64,000 nucleotides of DNA, from positions 15,996,001 through 16,060,000 of the forward strand of contig NC_046674.1 of assembly GCF_003369915.1 (NCBI RefSeq). The letters are read 5' to 3'. This document shows, in pieces, positions 37,364-48,330 of this stretch; positions within the stretch are counted from its first letter, which is position 1; each line of letters starts with the position of its first letter. The DNA comes from Drosophila miranda (Eukaryota; Arthropoda; Insecta; Diptera; Drosophilidae). The notes below the pieces were generated by a model. That model made no database searches. It had not been told where the DNA came from and saw nothing but the letters and a program-made list of their open reading frames with translations. The position numbers were made by a program, and so were the translations under genes.

Positions 37364-37568
37364 ACTAAACCCACAGTTCAAGAGAGTTGTGTGTTTTGGT
37401 TGCGCCTCCCTGCTAAACACGTATTTTTATACGGTTATAAATTGATAAAGGTCACTTGGTAGTCTATTTCCCCTCCGTTGACATCGTAAATCAGCTTAAA
37501 TTGCTGAGAATATAGAATATAAAAGAATTAATATTTAAAACGGACGACAGCAGCTGTTCACAAATTAA

Positions 37569-37758
37569 CCCATTAAGGGCCGTTGGGCATTTAAATACCC
37601 ATGAAAACGATTAAATTTTAAGAATTGGAGCGCAAGCCAGGTGAAAGAAGTTGGAGTAAACAGGAGTGGTCTACAATGAGAATCCACAATTGACAACAGT
37701 ACCACTGTTTTCTATCAACTACTTATATAAAAATCGTCTAGGAGCGGCTCCGAATGGG
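37569..37758. mobile_element. piggyBac-like MITE, 190 bp
   Basis: Flanked by TTAA on both sides (37565-37568 and 37759-37762). Terminal inverted repeats are CCCATTAAGGGCCG on the left and CCCATTCGGAGCCG (reverse complement) on the right. TTAA target duplication and CCC-initiated ends are piggyBac hallmarks. No transposase is encoded, so it is non-autonomous. It ends about 130 bp before the microprotein start codon. Confidence 0.82.
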
Positions 37759-37894
37759 TTAATAGGCCAGAGCGTTGCCACATAATTCAGCTCTCTGCTC
37801 TCGCTTTCCAGCACTGTCAGCTGTTCGCAAACAAAAAAGTGTGAAGCGGATCAATAGTTTTAAACATTTAGATTTACTGAATATTAGTTACTTT

Positions 37895-38059
37895 ATGGAC
37901 TGCTGTGGCGGCGAAGTACGCAACGAAAGCATCTACAACATGCTCCAGGCCATCGTCGACTCCAAAGTGATCAACGTGCAGTTGTTTACGATTGCCGTGG
38001 GCATTTTTTTTGTTGTGCTGCTGCTGAAGAACAATTTCCGCAGCTTTTCGGGCACATAA
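37895..38059 (+). CDS. 54-residue single-pass membrane microprotein, unknown
   Basis: The frame is open from 37775, but the start is placed at 37895 (MDCCGGEVRNESIYNMLQAI) because the upstream part is low in coding character and looks like 5' UTR. One hydrophobic helix (about 30-44, LFTIAVGIFFVVLLL) is followed by a basic NNFRSFSGT tail, with the Cys pair C3-C4 near the N terminus. The design resembles small mitochondrial or ER membrane subunits, but I do not recognise a family. It lies on the same strand 600 bp after UQCR-Q; the piggyBac-like MITE separates them, so it has its own promoter. Confidence 0.7.
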   Translation: MDCCGGEVRNESIYNMLQAIVDSKVINVQLFTIAVGIFFVVLLLKNNFRSFSGT

Positions 38060-38961
38060 ACACTCCAAACTGGAAGTAGATGGATATTCTACCTAGATGT
38101 TCTGCTGGCTGCCGCGATGTAGTGTTTAATTTATATAATAATGTAATGTACGCATTGTAGCTAAGTATTTAATAATAATTGTCTCAAGCGGACCCCAGAT
38201 TTTGTTTTGCAGTTCAAAGGGTGGCAGATTTTGGTGGAGAACCTTGGCGACGTGACGTCACACCCCGCGTGCCCGTATTTGTGTAACCAAATGTGTACAT
38301 ATTCATGCGTGTTCTCTCAGGGTCATCGTTCTGGGCCGATATAATGCATAATAATTGTATTCGAAGGCCAACTGGACTGGTTTGACTACCCGAAATTTCT
38401 ATGGGATATGCTAAAACCACTCCCCACCGAAAAATCACTCGTAAGCACTCAACAAATTGTCAATTTCATCATTAGGTGGAGGCGGGTGATTCATGGCACT
38501 TCTGATTCTTTTTCTATTGATAAGATTTCTTATGGAAATCCTAGATGTGAGACATCACTGATACGATACCTTTAATTAGATAGATTCTGGTGAACTTTTG
38601 GCCCAATTCTTACCTATAACGCCATTCAACGATGACCAATCAATCCCAATTGCTAGCCACAAATAGATTCAATTGACCATCGATTGATTGTCCATTCCAT
38701 GGTGTATGCACGCACTTCCTGGTGCAGTAATCGGCATTAGAATTCAATAGAGGCCCTGAGACATCACATTTACGAGTATGTATGTATGCCTGCGGGAAGA
38801 AGAGTGTCATTGGGAGCATTTGTGTGATTTATGGGACGTGCTTTTATGCACAAATTTTGCATTAGGATACCCGGACCCATGCATTTCTAAGAATGGAAAG
38901 AAAACGTGACCTGCTTACGGGCCAGGCATTGCATAAGGAAAACCAAACCTTTTTGTAGGGA
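38060..38961. other. Intergenic, no gene seen
   Basis: 3' flank of the microprotein gene (no canonical AATAAA; AATAAT near 38171). No coding frame of interest. Confidence 0.5.
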
Positions 38962-39246
38962 TTATGTCTGGCGCCGCAGCAAAAAAGTTTCGGATCTAAG
39001 CAACCAAAATCGAAGCGCCGTTATGCGAGACCCTATATCATATTTTTGCAGACGGATTATCCAACATGTTTTTGTCGCTTTTGATTTTGGATTTTTAGTG
39101 CAATAACCGTATAAGGTTCGTCTCCCAGCCTTATCAACTGCTGAATGCATTGCTCGAAGCTGCTTGTCAATGAACTTGAAAAACTGAAAATTCCCAGAAC
39201 TCGGACAGCCGAAATGCTGACGAAAGTTCCGCCCCGGTTCCGCCAT
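38962..39246 (-). CDS. Candidate 94-residue small protein, uncertain
   Basis: Starts MAEPGRNFRQHFGCPSSGNF at 39246 in a fair context (TTCATGG) and is basic overall. It lies 158 bases downstream of the coiled-coil gene on the same strand, so it could be a second cistron, part of that gene's 3' UTR, or a separate transcript. The other minus frame over the same DNA is also open for 67 residues, so neither reading is secure. No family recognised. Confidence 0.25.
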   Translation of the reverse strand: MAEPGRNFRQHFGCPSSGNFQFFKFIDKQLRAMHSAVDKAGRRTLYGYCTKNPKSKATKTCWIIRLQKYDIGSRITALRFWLLRSETFLLRRQT

Positions 39247-39404
39247 GAATGGTATAACAAAAGCCAGACAATATGATCCCCTGAAGGTTTATATAAATTG
39301 ATTTAATTACAACGCAATTTCGGGCTGTTACCTATTCGTGGAAAGAAGAAACGCTATAGTCGAGCAATTGGTATCAGAAATATGAATACCAAGACACATG
39401 TCAA

Positions 39405-40145
39405 TCAGATTGATCCTGATTGTTTGCTCTTCATCCTAAGCGCCGCCGCCAGGCTGCAGAAATCCACGGACCTTAACTTATGCTTCGGCGGAGCTCTGAT
39501 GTTGTCTAGCTTTTTGTACTTTTCGACCAACAGAGATCCCAGGGGTTCTGTTTCCGACTCTGCTGTCACATCCGTTGGCTCGGACGTTGGTTTGGGTGTG
39601 GGGGTGGTAGTGTGGCACTTATGGCGAGACTCCGACTCCTGATGCCCCTGCAAATCCTCGACAATGATGGTTTTCTTCGAGTTCTGGGCCTCGTAGTGGG
39701 CAATGATGAAGTCGCGACGTTCCAGTCTGGCCTTAAGAACGGCCACACTATCCTTAAGTTTGTCCACCTGCTTGACCTGCTCCTTAATGCTGCGCATTCC
39801 GTGGTACACCTTGTTTAGTTCCCTTTCCGCGAGCTTGGCGCTCTTCTTGAGGTCAACCATCCTGCTCTCGTACTGAGCAGGCATCAGTTTGATCTGCTCC
39901 TCCAGATAGGATATGTACTGGTTCTGTTCGTGGTTTTCTCTCTCTAACATCTTTATCCGTTTCTTTAGCTTCAGAGAGTCGTCCGAGAAGCTGCCGCTGC
40001 CTGCCTGCTGCCGCACGCGTGCCACATACTTCCGGCTAATGTCATTCTGATCTACCCTCGCCGACGCCAGTTCCCGCCGTAGAATTGCCACCTGCTGCTC
40101 CAGGCGCTTTTTGATGGTGCACGGGCTGTTCTTGGTTTTGGCCAT
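39405..40145 (-). CDS. Coiled-coil protein, 246 residues, unknown function
   Basis: Single-exon gene starting MAKTKNSPCTIKKRLEQQVA at 40145. Heptad-rich coiled coil covers about residues 10-32 and 57-155 (repeated LKKRIKMLEREN, YLEEQIKL, AERELNKVYHGMRSIKEQVKQV patterns), followed by a Thr/Pro/Glu-rich disordered linker (about 172-205) and a basic C-terminal tail with LRSVDFCSLAAALRMKSKQ. Such architecture occurs in centrosomal, axonemal and cytoskeletal linker proteins; nothing more specific is visible. Composition is clearly coding compared with the flanks. No adjacent partner gene suggests its pathway. Confidence 0.8.
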   Translation of the reverse strand: MAKTKNSPCTIKKRLEQQVAILRRELASARVDQNDISRKYVARVRQQAGSGSFSDDSLKLKKRIKMLERENHEQNQYISYLEEQIKLMPAQYESRMVDLKKSAKLAERELNKVYHGMRSIKEQVKQVDKLKDSVAVLKARLERRDFIIAHYEAQNSKKTIIVEDLQGHQESESRHKCHTTTPTPKPTSEPTDVTAESETEPLGSLLVEKYKKLDNIRAPPKHKLRSVDFCSLAAALRMKSKQSGSI

Positions 40146-42501
40146 GGTGAAAAAATGCTTTAACTGAAATTTGGAAACGCTCTATCAATTCGGACAAATA
40201 TCAAGCATAAAATTTTGTATCCGAGATATATTCTACATGTGATTTAGTACATATGTGTATTTCTGAAGAAGCAAAAATGTCCACTACGAACAATCAAATA
40301 TTTCAATGTGATTGCTCAAATCTAGGCAACATGATAGAGAAATATTACTCCAAATGTTGTCTTTTCATCATTCAATGGAGCTGTTCCGATTTGTATGGAT
40401 AGTTTTCAGTCGTTGAAAGGAAGGACGTGACACCTGTCCGCCTCGTCAACCATTCGATTCTGGGGACTGAGGCTGACCGGCTCAGCTGCTCATGGCATTG
40501 ACGAACAGACGAAGAATTGAGACGCCACGTGCGCCCTCTGTCTACGGGGCATCTCAAAAAAATAATATCCCGCCATAGAACAGATTTTTGGTGCCTCATG
40601 CAACATCTTGGTAATAGATCTTGGTATAGATCTTCCTTTCAGTTTAGGGTAGACATCCAAGGCTCCAATTCAATCAAAATTATGTGAAAAGTGAAACAAA
40701 TTAAGTACTCCTTTTCTTTCCATATATACATTGATATGGCTACCTTTTAAACTAATTTCCGTAATTTGTAAATCAATAAAAATTCCACATTTTATCCACA
40801 CACACATATCCGGGAATGACTACAATTTGATCAGACTGTAAAATTTGCATCACAGCCCAGAGCTCAGAACGTACATATGTACATGCTCGTGTGTATGTGT
40901 CTGTGTGTTTGTGTGGGTTGTACCGAATTTAGGCATGCCACGCCCAATACGCTGCCGGTGGCCAGAGGTGCACAATGCAAACAACCACACAGTGAAACGC
41001 ACAAACTGATTTTCGGGCATTTTTCAGTTGTTGTTTATACCCTGTCTTCGAAGAGTGTTATGGTCCAAGATGCATGCCAGTGGATAATGCTTCCTTGAGC
41101 TTCTATTTCCGAGATACTATAGCCTCACCATCAAATCATGTATTGCAAGAAGTTCCAGTATTTTATGTATGTATTTAAATACAATGTCCAAAAAGGGTAT
41201 TATGGATTTGTCCTTCTTTCTTTTTGGTTTTCTTCTTGTTTGTGAAACATAATTTGTATTTTTCACTTCGCGATGCCGCACACTTGATAAGGGTTATCTG
41301 AGTCTGATCATTTTGCGGATTTCTTCCCTCTTTCATGGATCGTTTTCGCAAAGTTGTAATTCATTTGGCGGCGGTTTTGGTTTCGGATATCCATAAAGAT
41401 TCCTGGCGATCCAGGAAATGATATTTGTATACATATGGTATGGTATGGTACATATGTACGTATGTATGTCTATGGTTCTTAGGGTGCAGACAAACACTTA
41501 AAATATGGAAGATATATCCCATCCCAAGCATAAATATCCCATATACAAAGTACATTTATCAAGCCACACATTGTTTCCGCCATTTCATTAGATTCAAAGT
41601 CCTTCCTTCCACACAATGCCAAGGTCTCACTTCTTGATCTTCTCCCCTCGTATGTCATCATCGTTCTGCGTTTGTATATTTTTTTTATTTCAATATGACA
41701 AAGTTGTTCTGTTCCCACTTATGCAATTTCCATAAATTCAAGGTCAGCCGTACAATAAAAGTCCAGACAACAGATACTCTCACACACACACACACACTGG
41801 CTCACAAACAGATGTCTGTCTGGCCACTTTTTTCGGCACCCCAGCCAGCCGCAAGATACAGCCACATCCCCAGCCCCAGCCCCAGCCCCGATTGGAGATG
41901 GATGGCTGATGGGTGTGCAAAAAGTTCTAAGCAAATTTTCAACAGAGATGGGCGACAATGTTCCAAGCGCCATGCCACGTAGATATCGCATTACAGAGTT
42001 TTGGAATTAAAATTTGAGAAATAATGCCATCAAGAATGTGGGAAAGATAAACGGCTTACAGTTTCCAAGAACGGAAGAAATATAACCATTTTAAGTCTCA
42101 TCTCCAGTCAAAATCTACCATTCAGATATTTATTTAAACAGATCATCATAGCATCTATAGGGATGTAGATTTCTTGAATCCAAATATTATTTTTTTTTTG
42201 TAATGCAAAATTTTCTAGTTCTAATACTTTTCTGCACCCATATTCACTAAACAGTATTTCACTACAGATTTTTCGCTATATGTATATGGATACACACATC
42301 ACCAAAATATAAAGCCTTTACCGATACCATACCCCTTTCGCACATGCCGTGATATCAATGATATCAAAAATGCGAAATCAAAACAAAGAACCCGAATTTA
42401 GCAAGCAACCCAAAAAAAGGGCAAAAACTTGACTAACGTCTAACCCAAATACAACAAAAGGACCACAAAAGACACAAAAGGCAGACACAAGGCAGACAAG
42501 A

Positions 42502-42531
42502 CAGACCAGACCCAGACCCAGACCCAGACCC
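42502..42531 (+). repeat. (CAGACC)n hexamer repeat
   Basis: About five CAGACC units, part of a wider purine/C-rich stretch. Confidence 0.85.
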
Positions 42532-42722
42532 CAAGGGAAGGGAGATATCTGGGGCACAGGACGGACAGAGACGGACCCAATCAAAAAACTCTTTCGCAGC
42601 GTAGACATGAGCTAGACGAAACCCGAGATCCGAGACACAGTGCTGTGCCTTGATAAATGGAATGAGGGGTAAGGAGATCCGGGAGAGGAGGCTGTCAAGT
42701 GCTCCAGAAGAGTCCAAGTAGA

Positions 42723-42747
42723 CAGAACAGAACAGAACAGAACAGAA
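42723..42747 (+). repeat. (CAGAA)5 pentamer repeat
   Basis: Five tandem CAGAA/ACAGA units. Confidence 0.85.
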
Positions 42748-43343
42748 CTCTTCTTCTAACCCAAGCGAATCTGAGTTTCCCCGAATTTCAGCTGTTATGT
42801 ACATATATCAATTCCAGTTTAATTGCATTTAATTTGATCTGCAGACATCAAAAACGAGTTTTATTGTCTTTTTTGGCTGTTTCGGTTATTTGTGCAGTTT
42901 GATTCAATTTATTTCGCAGACTGGATAGACAGAGAGTGAGTTAAGAAAGGGCGGGGTGTAAAACATATTGCGCATTGGCGATATTTTAACAACTTAGAGA
43001 CCCCCAAAAACTGAAATCAAATGCAGTTGCAAGTGATTTTACTTGGGGAAAGTAAGACTAGAGACCAAAGTACATAGAAGAAAGACCTTTCCTCGAATGC
43101 TATATACAAATTGCAAAAACCCATGTCAAAAAATATGAAAAACTGCTAGGTATGGCAATACTTTTGTTCGCCTAATTTTAGACCTTTATTTGCTTAAAAT
43201 TTTTTTTTTAATAATCCAATCTTATAGAAAATGTATTAATTTATAAGCAGTACACTGAAGTTGTATTGCTGTGCCAATACATAAGTTCGTCAATGTATAT
43301 ATATATATGTACATACATATGTACATTTCTACGTATGTACGTA

Positions 43344-43479
43344 CAGTCGAACTTCTATATAGCGAATCTCTAGGGGAATTCGTTATACGGAAAAATCGTA
43401 GCATTGCAGTGTTCTGAAAATAAATTCGATGTATAGAAAACTTCGTTGTACGGCAGTTCCTAATAGAGAAGTTCGACTG
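43344..43479. mobile_element. pogo/Tc1-mariner-like MITE, 136 bp
   Basis: Terminal inverted repeats begin CAGTCGAACTTCT at both ends (13 identical bases, then imperfect), with TA on each side (43342-43343, 43480-43481). TA target duplication with CAGT ends fits the pogo branch of Tc1/mariner. The interior has no transposase frame. Confidence 0.85.
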
Positions 43480-44190
43480 TATGTATAAATTCTGCATTGT
43501 ATCTGCATGCTACTTGTTTTGGTATCAGTATCTTAGTTTTTGCGCATGTTGGCACAGTTTTAAGGGAGCTTACTTCCCCCAATCCATCAATAAATAAAAT
43601 TTTCCTACATTGAACACTTGCGCATAAATCTGCTCTGCAGAGCAATCAACATAAAGCCGATTTAAAACGGGAACCAGAATAAGATATGAAATATGCAACA
43701 GGCCAACAGACCAACAGAACAACAGACAGCACCCGCCCATATTCCAGTCGAAAATTTGTTTTGCTAATTCTACGTGTTTTGACGACAAATTTCATTCAAC
43801 AAACGAGCACAGACATCCGCTCCGCTCCGGACTAAGTGCAAATTACATGTTATATACCATATACAAAGATATTTTATGCATGTATATTGCCTGTTTGTAT
43901 AGAGGAAAACTCAACGATGTCCTAAGATAAGTAATCAAAAAAAAAAGGAAAAATATTTAAAAAACATAACTCAAAAAAAAAATGCAAACTTTAATTTCCG
44001 ACAAGGGACACTTGGTCCACGCGACTCCTTCTCCGACTTTGGACCCCGCGACTCCTTCTCCAGCTTTGACTCTGAGTTATTAAAAGTTTCAGAAATACAC
44101 AGATACACTGAGGAACACACAAACACACGGAATGTTTGTTATGTTGCGCAGGCGCAGCCCAGCAACGCCCTCAAATGGACTGGGACTTTG

Positions 44191-44226
44191 GCTGGGCCTG
44201 GGCCTGGGCCTGGGTCTGGGCCTGGA
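44191..44226 (+). repeat. (CTGGGC)n hexamer repeat
   Basis: About six CTGGGC units with one CTGGGT variant. Confidence 0.85.
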
Positions 44227-45667
44227 ACTCCGACTTGGACTCAGACCATCCAAAAATGTTATTGACCCGTTCCAGCGATCCGTTAGCGAGCCTGGCCCGG
44301 CCGCAGACCCGCACAAATTCTTATTAAGATCAATCAGCTAAATGTCGGTTTTATGCTTAATGCTCATGATTCACACGAGCAAAAAGCGCAAAAATCGAAA
44401 ATGCATATGGCAGCGCACGCCCTAAAAGGAATCAGTCCTTAACCAAGATATCTGACCAAGGGATGGATACCCTTCCCAGGGGACTTAGAGTGGAATTCGA
44501 GAGTTGGCTTTACATCGATTTTTGGGGAATGCAGTGCTTACAAGCTAGAAGCAGGAATATTGGGTCCCATAACAAGCTTCTCCAGAAAGTAAAATAGCCC
44601 ATCTAAAAGTAAATCGAACCCCCTAAAGCATGTCCCAAAAAACTGCACATATGTACACACACACATATATGCATAAAAATATAAACGTACATACATAGTA
44701 TATGTATGTATGTCAATATGTCTGTGCAGTTTTTGGCAGCCTTTACAAAGTTGTCGGCACGTTTTAATGCTGAGAATTTGTGATGTTTTTGCTCTCAGTT
44801 CTCTCATTTTTTTTGGTTACTTAATTAGTCATGGCGGGCCAGGCCCTAACGATGGAGGGGGGGTGGAATGCTGCTTTATATGTATATTGAATGGCATACT
44901 GCATTCAATCTGGGGAGGGGGGAGGAGAAGGGGGTTGGAGATGCCTATGTGGTACATCATATAGGGGCTCTTATCACAATTGACACACATTAGAGGAGGG
45001 AGAGAGAGCCGATAACAGAGCTGTGCAGCTCAGACATGCTCCAGTCTGATCTGCTCGGCTCGGTTCAAGCTAATTCGATTCATCAGCGTACTTCCTGCTT
45101 TGCACTCCAATCAAAATATGATATTTAGAGGGCTTCTGTGGAGCCCTTGCTAAATCCAGAAAATATTTATGTAATGTTCCATCTGTAGTCAGGTTATTTA
45201 TAAAGTATATATTGTTCCTCCGCTCAGGAAAAGTCTATCTCATATCCAGTTTTCCCTGATATTATGCAGAAAATATGCGTACTCTGGAATCTCTTTTTTT
45301 TAGACCCACACTACAGCTATGTGTGTTCTTTCAACAGAGTTTCCACTGTATCTGTCTGTCTATAAAATATATGTATGTATATAGGTATATATATGTATAT
45401 ATGTTATACTGTTGGTATATTTGTTCAGACAACAGTGAGGCGATAAGCCCAGCGATGTTGTCAATACAACAAACAATGCAGCACCAAAATTTCTGGAATT
45501 TCTTCTTCCTCTTTGTCCGTTATTTACACGACATTTGTTTACCAACTGAAAAATTACACAGTTACACAAACACACACACACACAGATACCACTCACACAC
45601 TAGCAGACATATGTACATCATCAGCTGTTTTTTATTTCTTACACATCCGTCCCGTACGCCCCAGCAG

Positions 45668-45776
45668 GGGTTCATCTCTGGGGGTTATCATTATCAGCAT
45701 CCAACCCAAGTGCAATCCAACTATGTAGAATTGGTTACAAAAACTGAAACAGAAAAAGTTCAATGCACATTTCGAG
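45668..45776 (+). CDS. Candidate internal coding exon of an unrecognised plus-strand gene
   Basis: Preceded by a pyrimidine-rich tract ending ccccagcag (acceptor at 45667) and followed by the consensus donor GAG|GTGAGT at 45777. The 109-nt exon reads in phase 0 as GFISGGYHYQHPTQVQSNYV and continues ELVTKTETEKVQCTFR, ending in phase 1. Composition is protein-like, unlike the microsatellite-driven frame upstream of the acceptor. The next matching candidate is 62295-62339, also entered in phase 1. Family unknown. Confidence 0.45.
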
Positions 45777-46974
45777 GTGAGTTTGTTTCTTGATTTTCTG
45801 AAATTAATTACGTGTTTAACTTGTTTTCGAATCGAACGTAACATGTCACGTAATTAACCGGCTGGCGGCAGCGGCAGTCTACTTTTCCCCTATCGATTGG
45901 ATTTTGGCCAAAATAATATCTAATAGTTATTGGCCGATCAATGTTACTGTACTGCACTCAATTTTGTTTGATTATTGCGTTGCCATACATGGACAGATAC
46001 ATATATAGTTACATACATATGCAGTATATATCTACATATGTATGCACAATATGTGTGGGACTGTCTGTCTATCTATCGGACTGACTGCTAGACGGCCTTG
46101 CGCCCAATCTGTAATTGATATACACAGATACTTTCATGCCCTGAATGTTCGTTAATAAATGCAGCCATCGTTTTTGCATACAATTTTGGAATTGTGCATA
46201 ATTGAAGAAGCAACAATAGAGGAATATCTTTATTGATTTAGTTGGAACTCTTACAAAATTTCACTCTTAAAGTTTAGGTCTTATTTAATATGAAAATATT
46301 ATATTATTATAAATTTATTTATTTTAAATATGAAATTCAAATATTTTCATATTAACAGTAAAATATAAGTTAAGAAACTTTCTTTTTACAATTTGCAATC
46401 AATCTACTATTGATATGCATTTTCAAGTCTATAGTGTAGTGTAACAAAAGCATTAAGGATACAATTAAAAAGCTTGGGAGGCGGCACACAACACCTGTTC
46501 AGTTTACCCATAAAATGTCAATCAATGAAAACTACTTCGGATTAAGGACCCACAGAAAAGCCCTCATTCCTCCCACCCAGTCGTCCACGCTTATGTATAT
46601 CTATCCAATACTCGTACTACTCCTCCGCCTCACAGCCAAGGAGCACACCAACAACCCCCTTAACAGTGGCCAGTGGCACTCAGTGCCTCTTCTTTAACAG
46701 AGCGTGGTCAACAGTGGAAGAGAGCGCCAAGCAGCCCCAAAAGGCAGCGCTGCCAAAAGCTTACGCCAACAGCGAAGTCAGCGTCGTGGACTGAAGCGCC
46801 AGCTGGTTGACGAAAGAAAAAAGTTTTCGGCTGTTTTCAGTCCGTTGGGGCGATTCGTATTGGAAGAGTGTGACCGTGTGCGGACGAAACTGTATAAGCA
46901 GAGCAGCGTGTGTGCGAGTGTGTGTATCTGTGTGTGCGTACATAAATATCTCGTAGATATATTTGTGCCGTTTG

Positions 46975-47008
46975 CGAGAGAGAGAGAGAGAGGGAGAGGG
47001 AGGGAGAA
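46975..47008 (+). repeat. GA-rich tract
   Basis: (GA)n followed by GGGAGAGGGAGGGA. A candidate GAGA-factor type site. Confidence 0.8.
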
Positions 47009-48199
47009 ATTAACGAAGGCAAAAAAATTGGGAAAATAAAGCAAATAAATGCCGAATATGTACGAATAACTAATACTACCTTTTTATGGACCAACAAAAT
47101 TTTCCTAAATCATCCGCAAAATACAAAACACACAGAGAGTGGATAGAGAGCCACAGGCAGAGAAAGAGAGAGCAGTGTTCAGAGCAGAGAAGAGCTCCAA
47201 GCAGAGAAAGAGAGCTATACAGAGAAAGAGAAAAAAACAACACAACATTGATAACAGTGGTGTCAAGGTGTATTTATACAAGGTTGGGCATGGCATCTAT
47301 CTGTTCTACTATTATTATATGTATGGCATCAGACAAATATTTAATAAATATTAATATGAATAAATGTGGATATGTTTATGCATCACCTTGTGTGGAAAAC
47401 ACCTTGCACAGCCCAAGAAGAGAGAGAGTGCAGCGTAGATAGAGATTCACTCTCGCTGCAAGCGGCAGCGCCGTTCTAATTGCAGCGCTAACATTGCGTG
47501 CGCGTCGCTGCCGGCTTCAACGCCGGCGTCTGCTGCGCTGCTATCTGCCTGCCGATCGTGTGTGTGTGTGTGTGCGTGTGTGCGTGTGTGTGTATCTTCG
47601 AGGCACACATGAGCCGCCGCAAGTGCATCTGTATGTGTGTGCATGTGTATCTGTGTATCTTCTTGTCTGTTTCTGTCGTATAAATTGAGCCGCACTTTGT
47701 ATTCTTCGTGTTTTTTGCCCAGACGTCGATGTAAGCGAACGCGTCGCTCGTTTCGGTTTCGGTTCCGTTTCGGTTTCCAAATAATTTTCATAACTACTTA
47801 AAAGATACAGAAATTCTTTGCAAAACTATCTGAAAGATACATCAAAGATAAAACCTAGTTTAACAATTTTCGAATGCATATTTGGTCTTTTTTTTTTAAG
47901 TGCAAATTCCTCCTTCCAGTGAGTGTTGCTTACGAAAATTCCTTATTCGAAATTAAAGATGTTTAAAATTGATATCTAACAAATTCTCAATTGGCTGTTG
48001 TGTGAATGTTTCCTCTTCTTTTTTTTATCTATCTGTACACGCGTATATACAAATACAGAAATACAGAATTTAATTTTTTCTATTATGTGTGCAATTATTA
48101 AATAAATATACGGCCTCCCTCCAATAAAATATTTTGGTGTGTGAAAAAACAAAAAAAAAATACAGGAAAAAAGTGCGGGGCAGAGCGGAGAAGCCAGAG

Positions 48200-48330
48200 C
48201 CAGCCACAAATTAAACGCGTAAATTGCGTGGCAAATTCTGAATGAAAAAATAATAGAAACAGAGCCCGTGTCCGTGTCCGAGTCCGAGGAACGGAGAGCG
48301 AGAAGAGAATCAGAATCAGACGAGTTAGGC
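48200..48330 (+). other. Candidate 5' UTR exon with strong donor
   Basis: GC-richer sequence with GTGTCCGTGTCCGAGTCCGA repeats ends at GGC|GTAAGT (donor at 48331). It contains stop codons, so it would be untranslated. The left boundary is arbitrary. It could be the first exon of the plus-strand gene with candidate coding exon at 62295. Confidence 0.3.

Larger units (their letters stand above)
40146..45667. other. Largely non-coding region with repeats
   Basis: No confident gene. It holds CA/GT tracts, hexamer repeats, a pogo-like MITE and a short frame at 43982-44095 with an in-frame 27-bp duplication. It is probably intergenic or intronic DNA of the plus-strand gene whose candidate exon starts at 45668. 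Confidence 0.5.

Noticed and set aside
45275..45667. Upstream part of the 172-codon frame at 45.3 kb
   Set aside because: Derived from TATATGTATG and CACACA repeats; only the segment after the acceptor at 45667 looks coding.
47447..47791. 114-codon minus frame rich in Thr-His
   Set aside because: Read-through of a (GT)n microsatellite.
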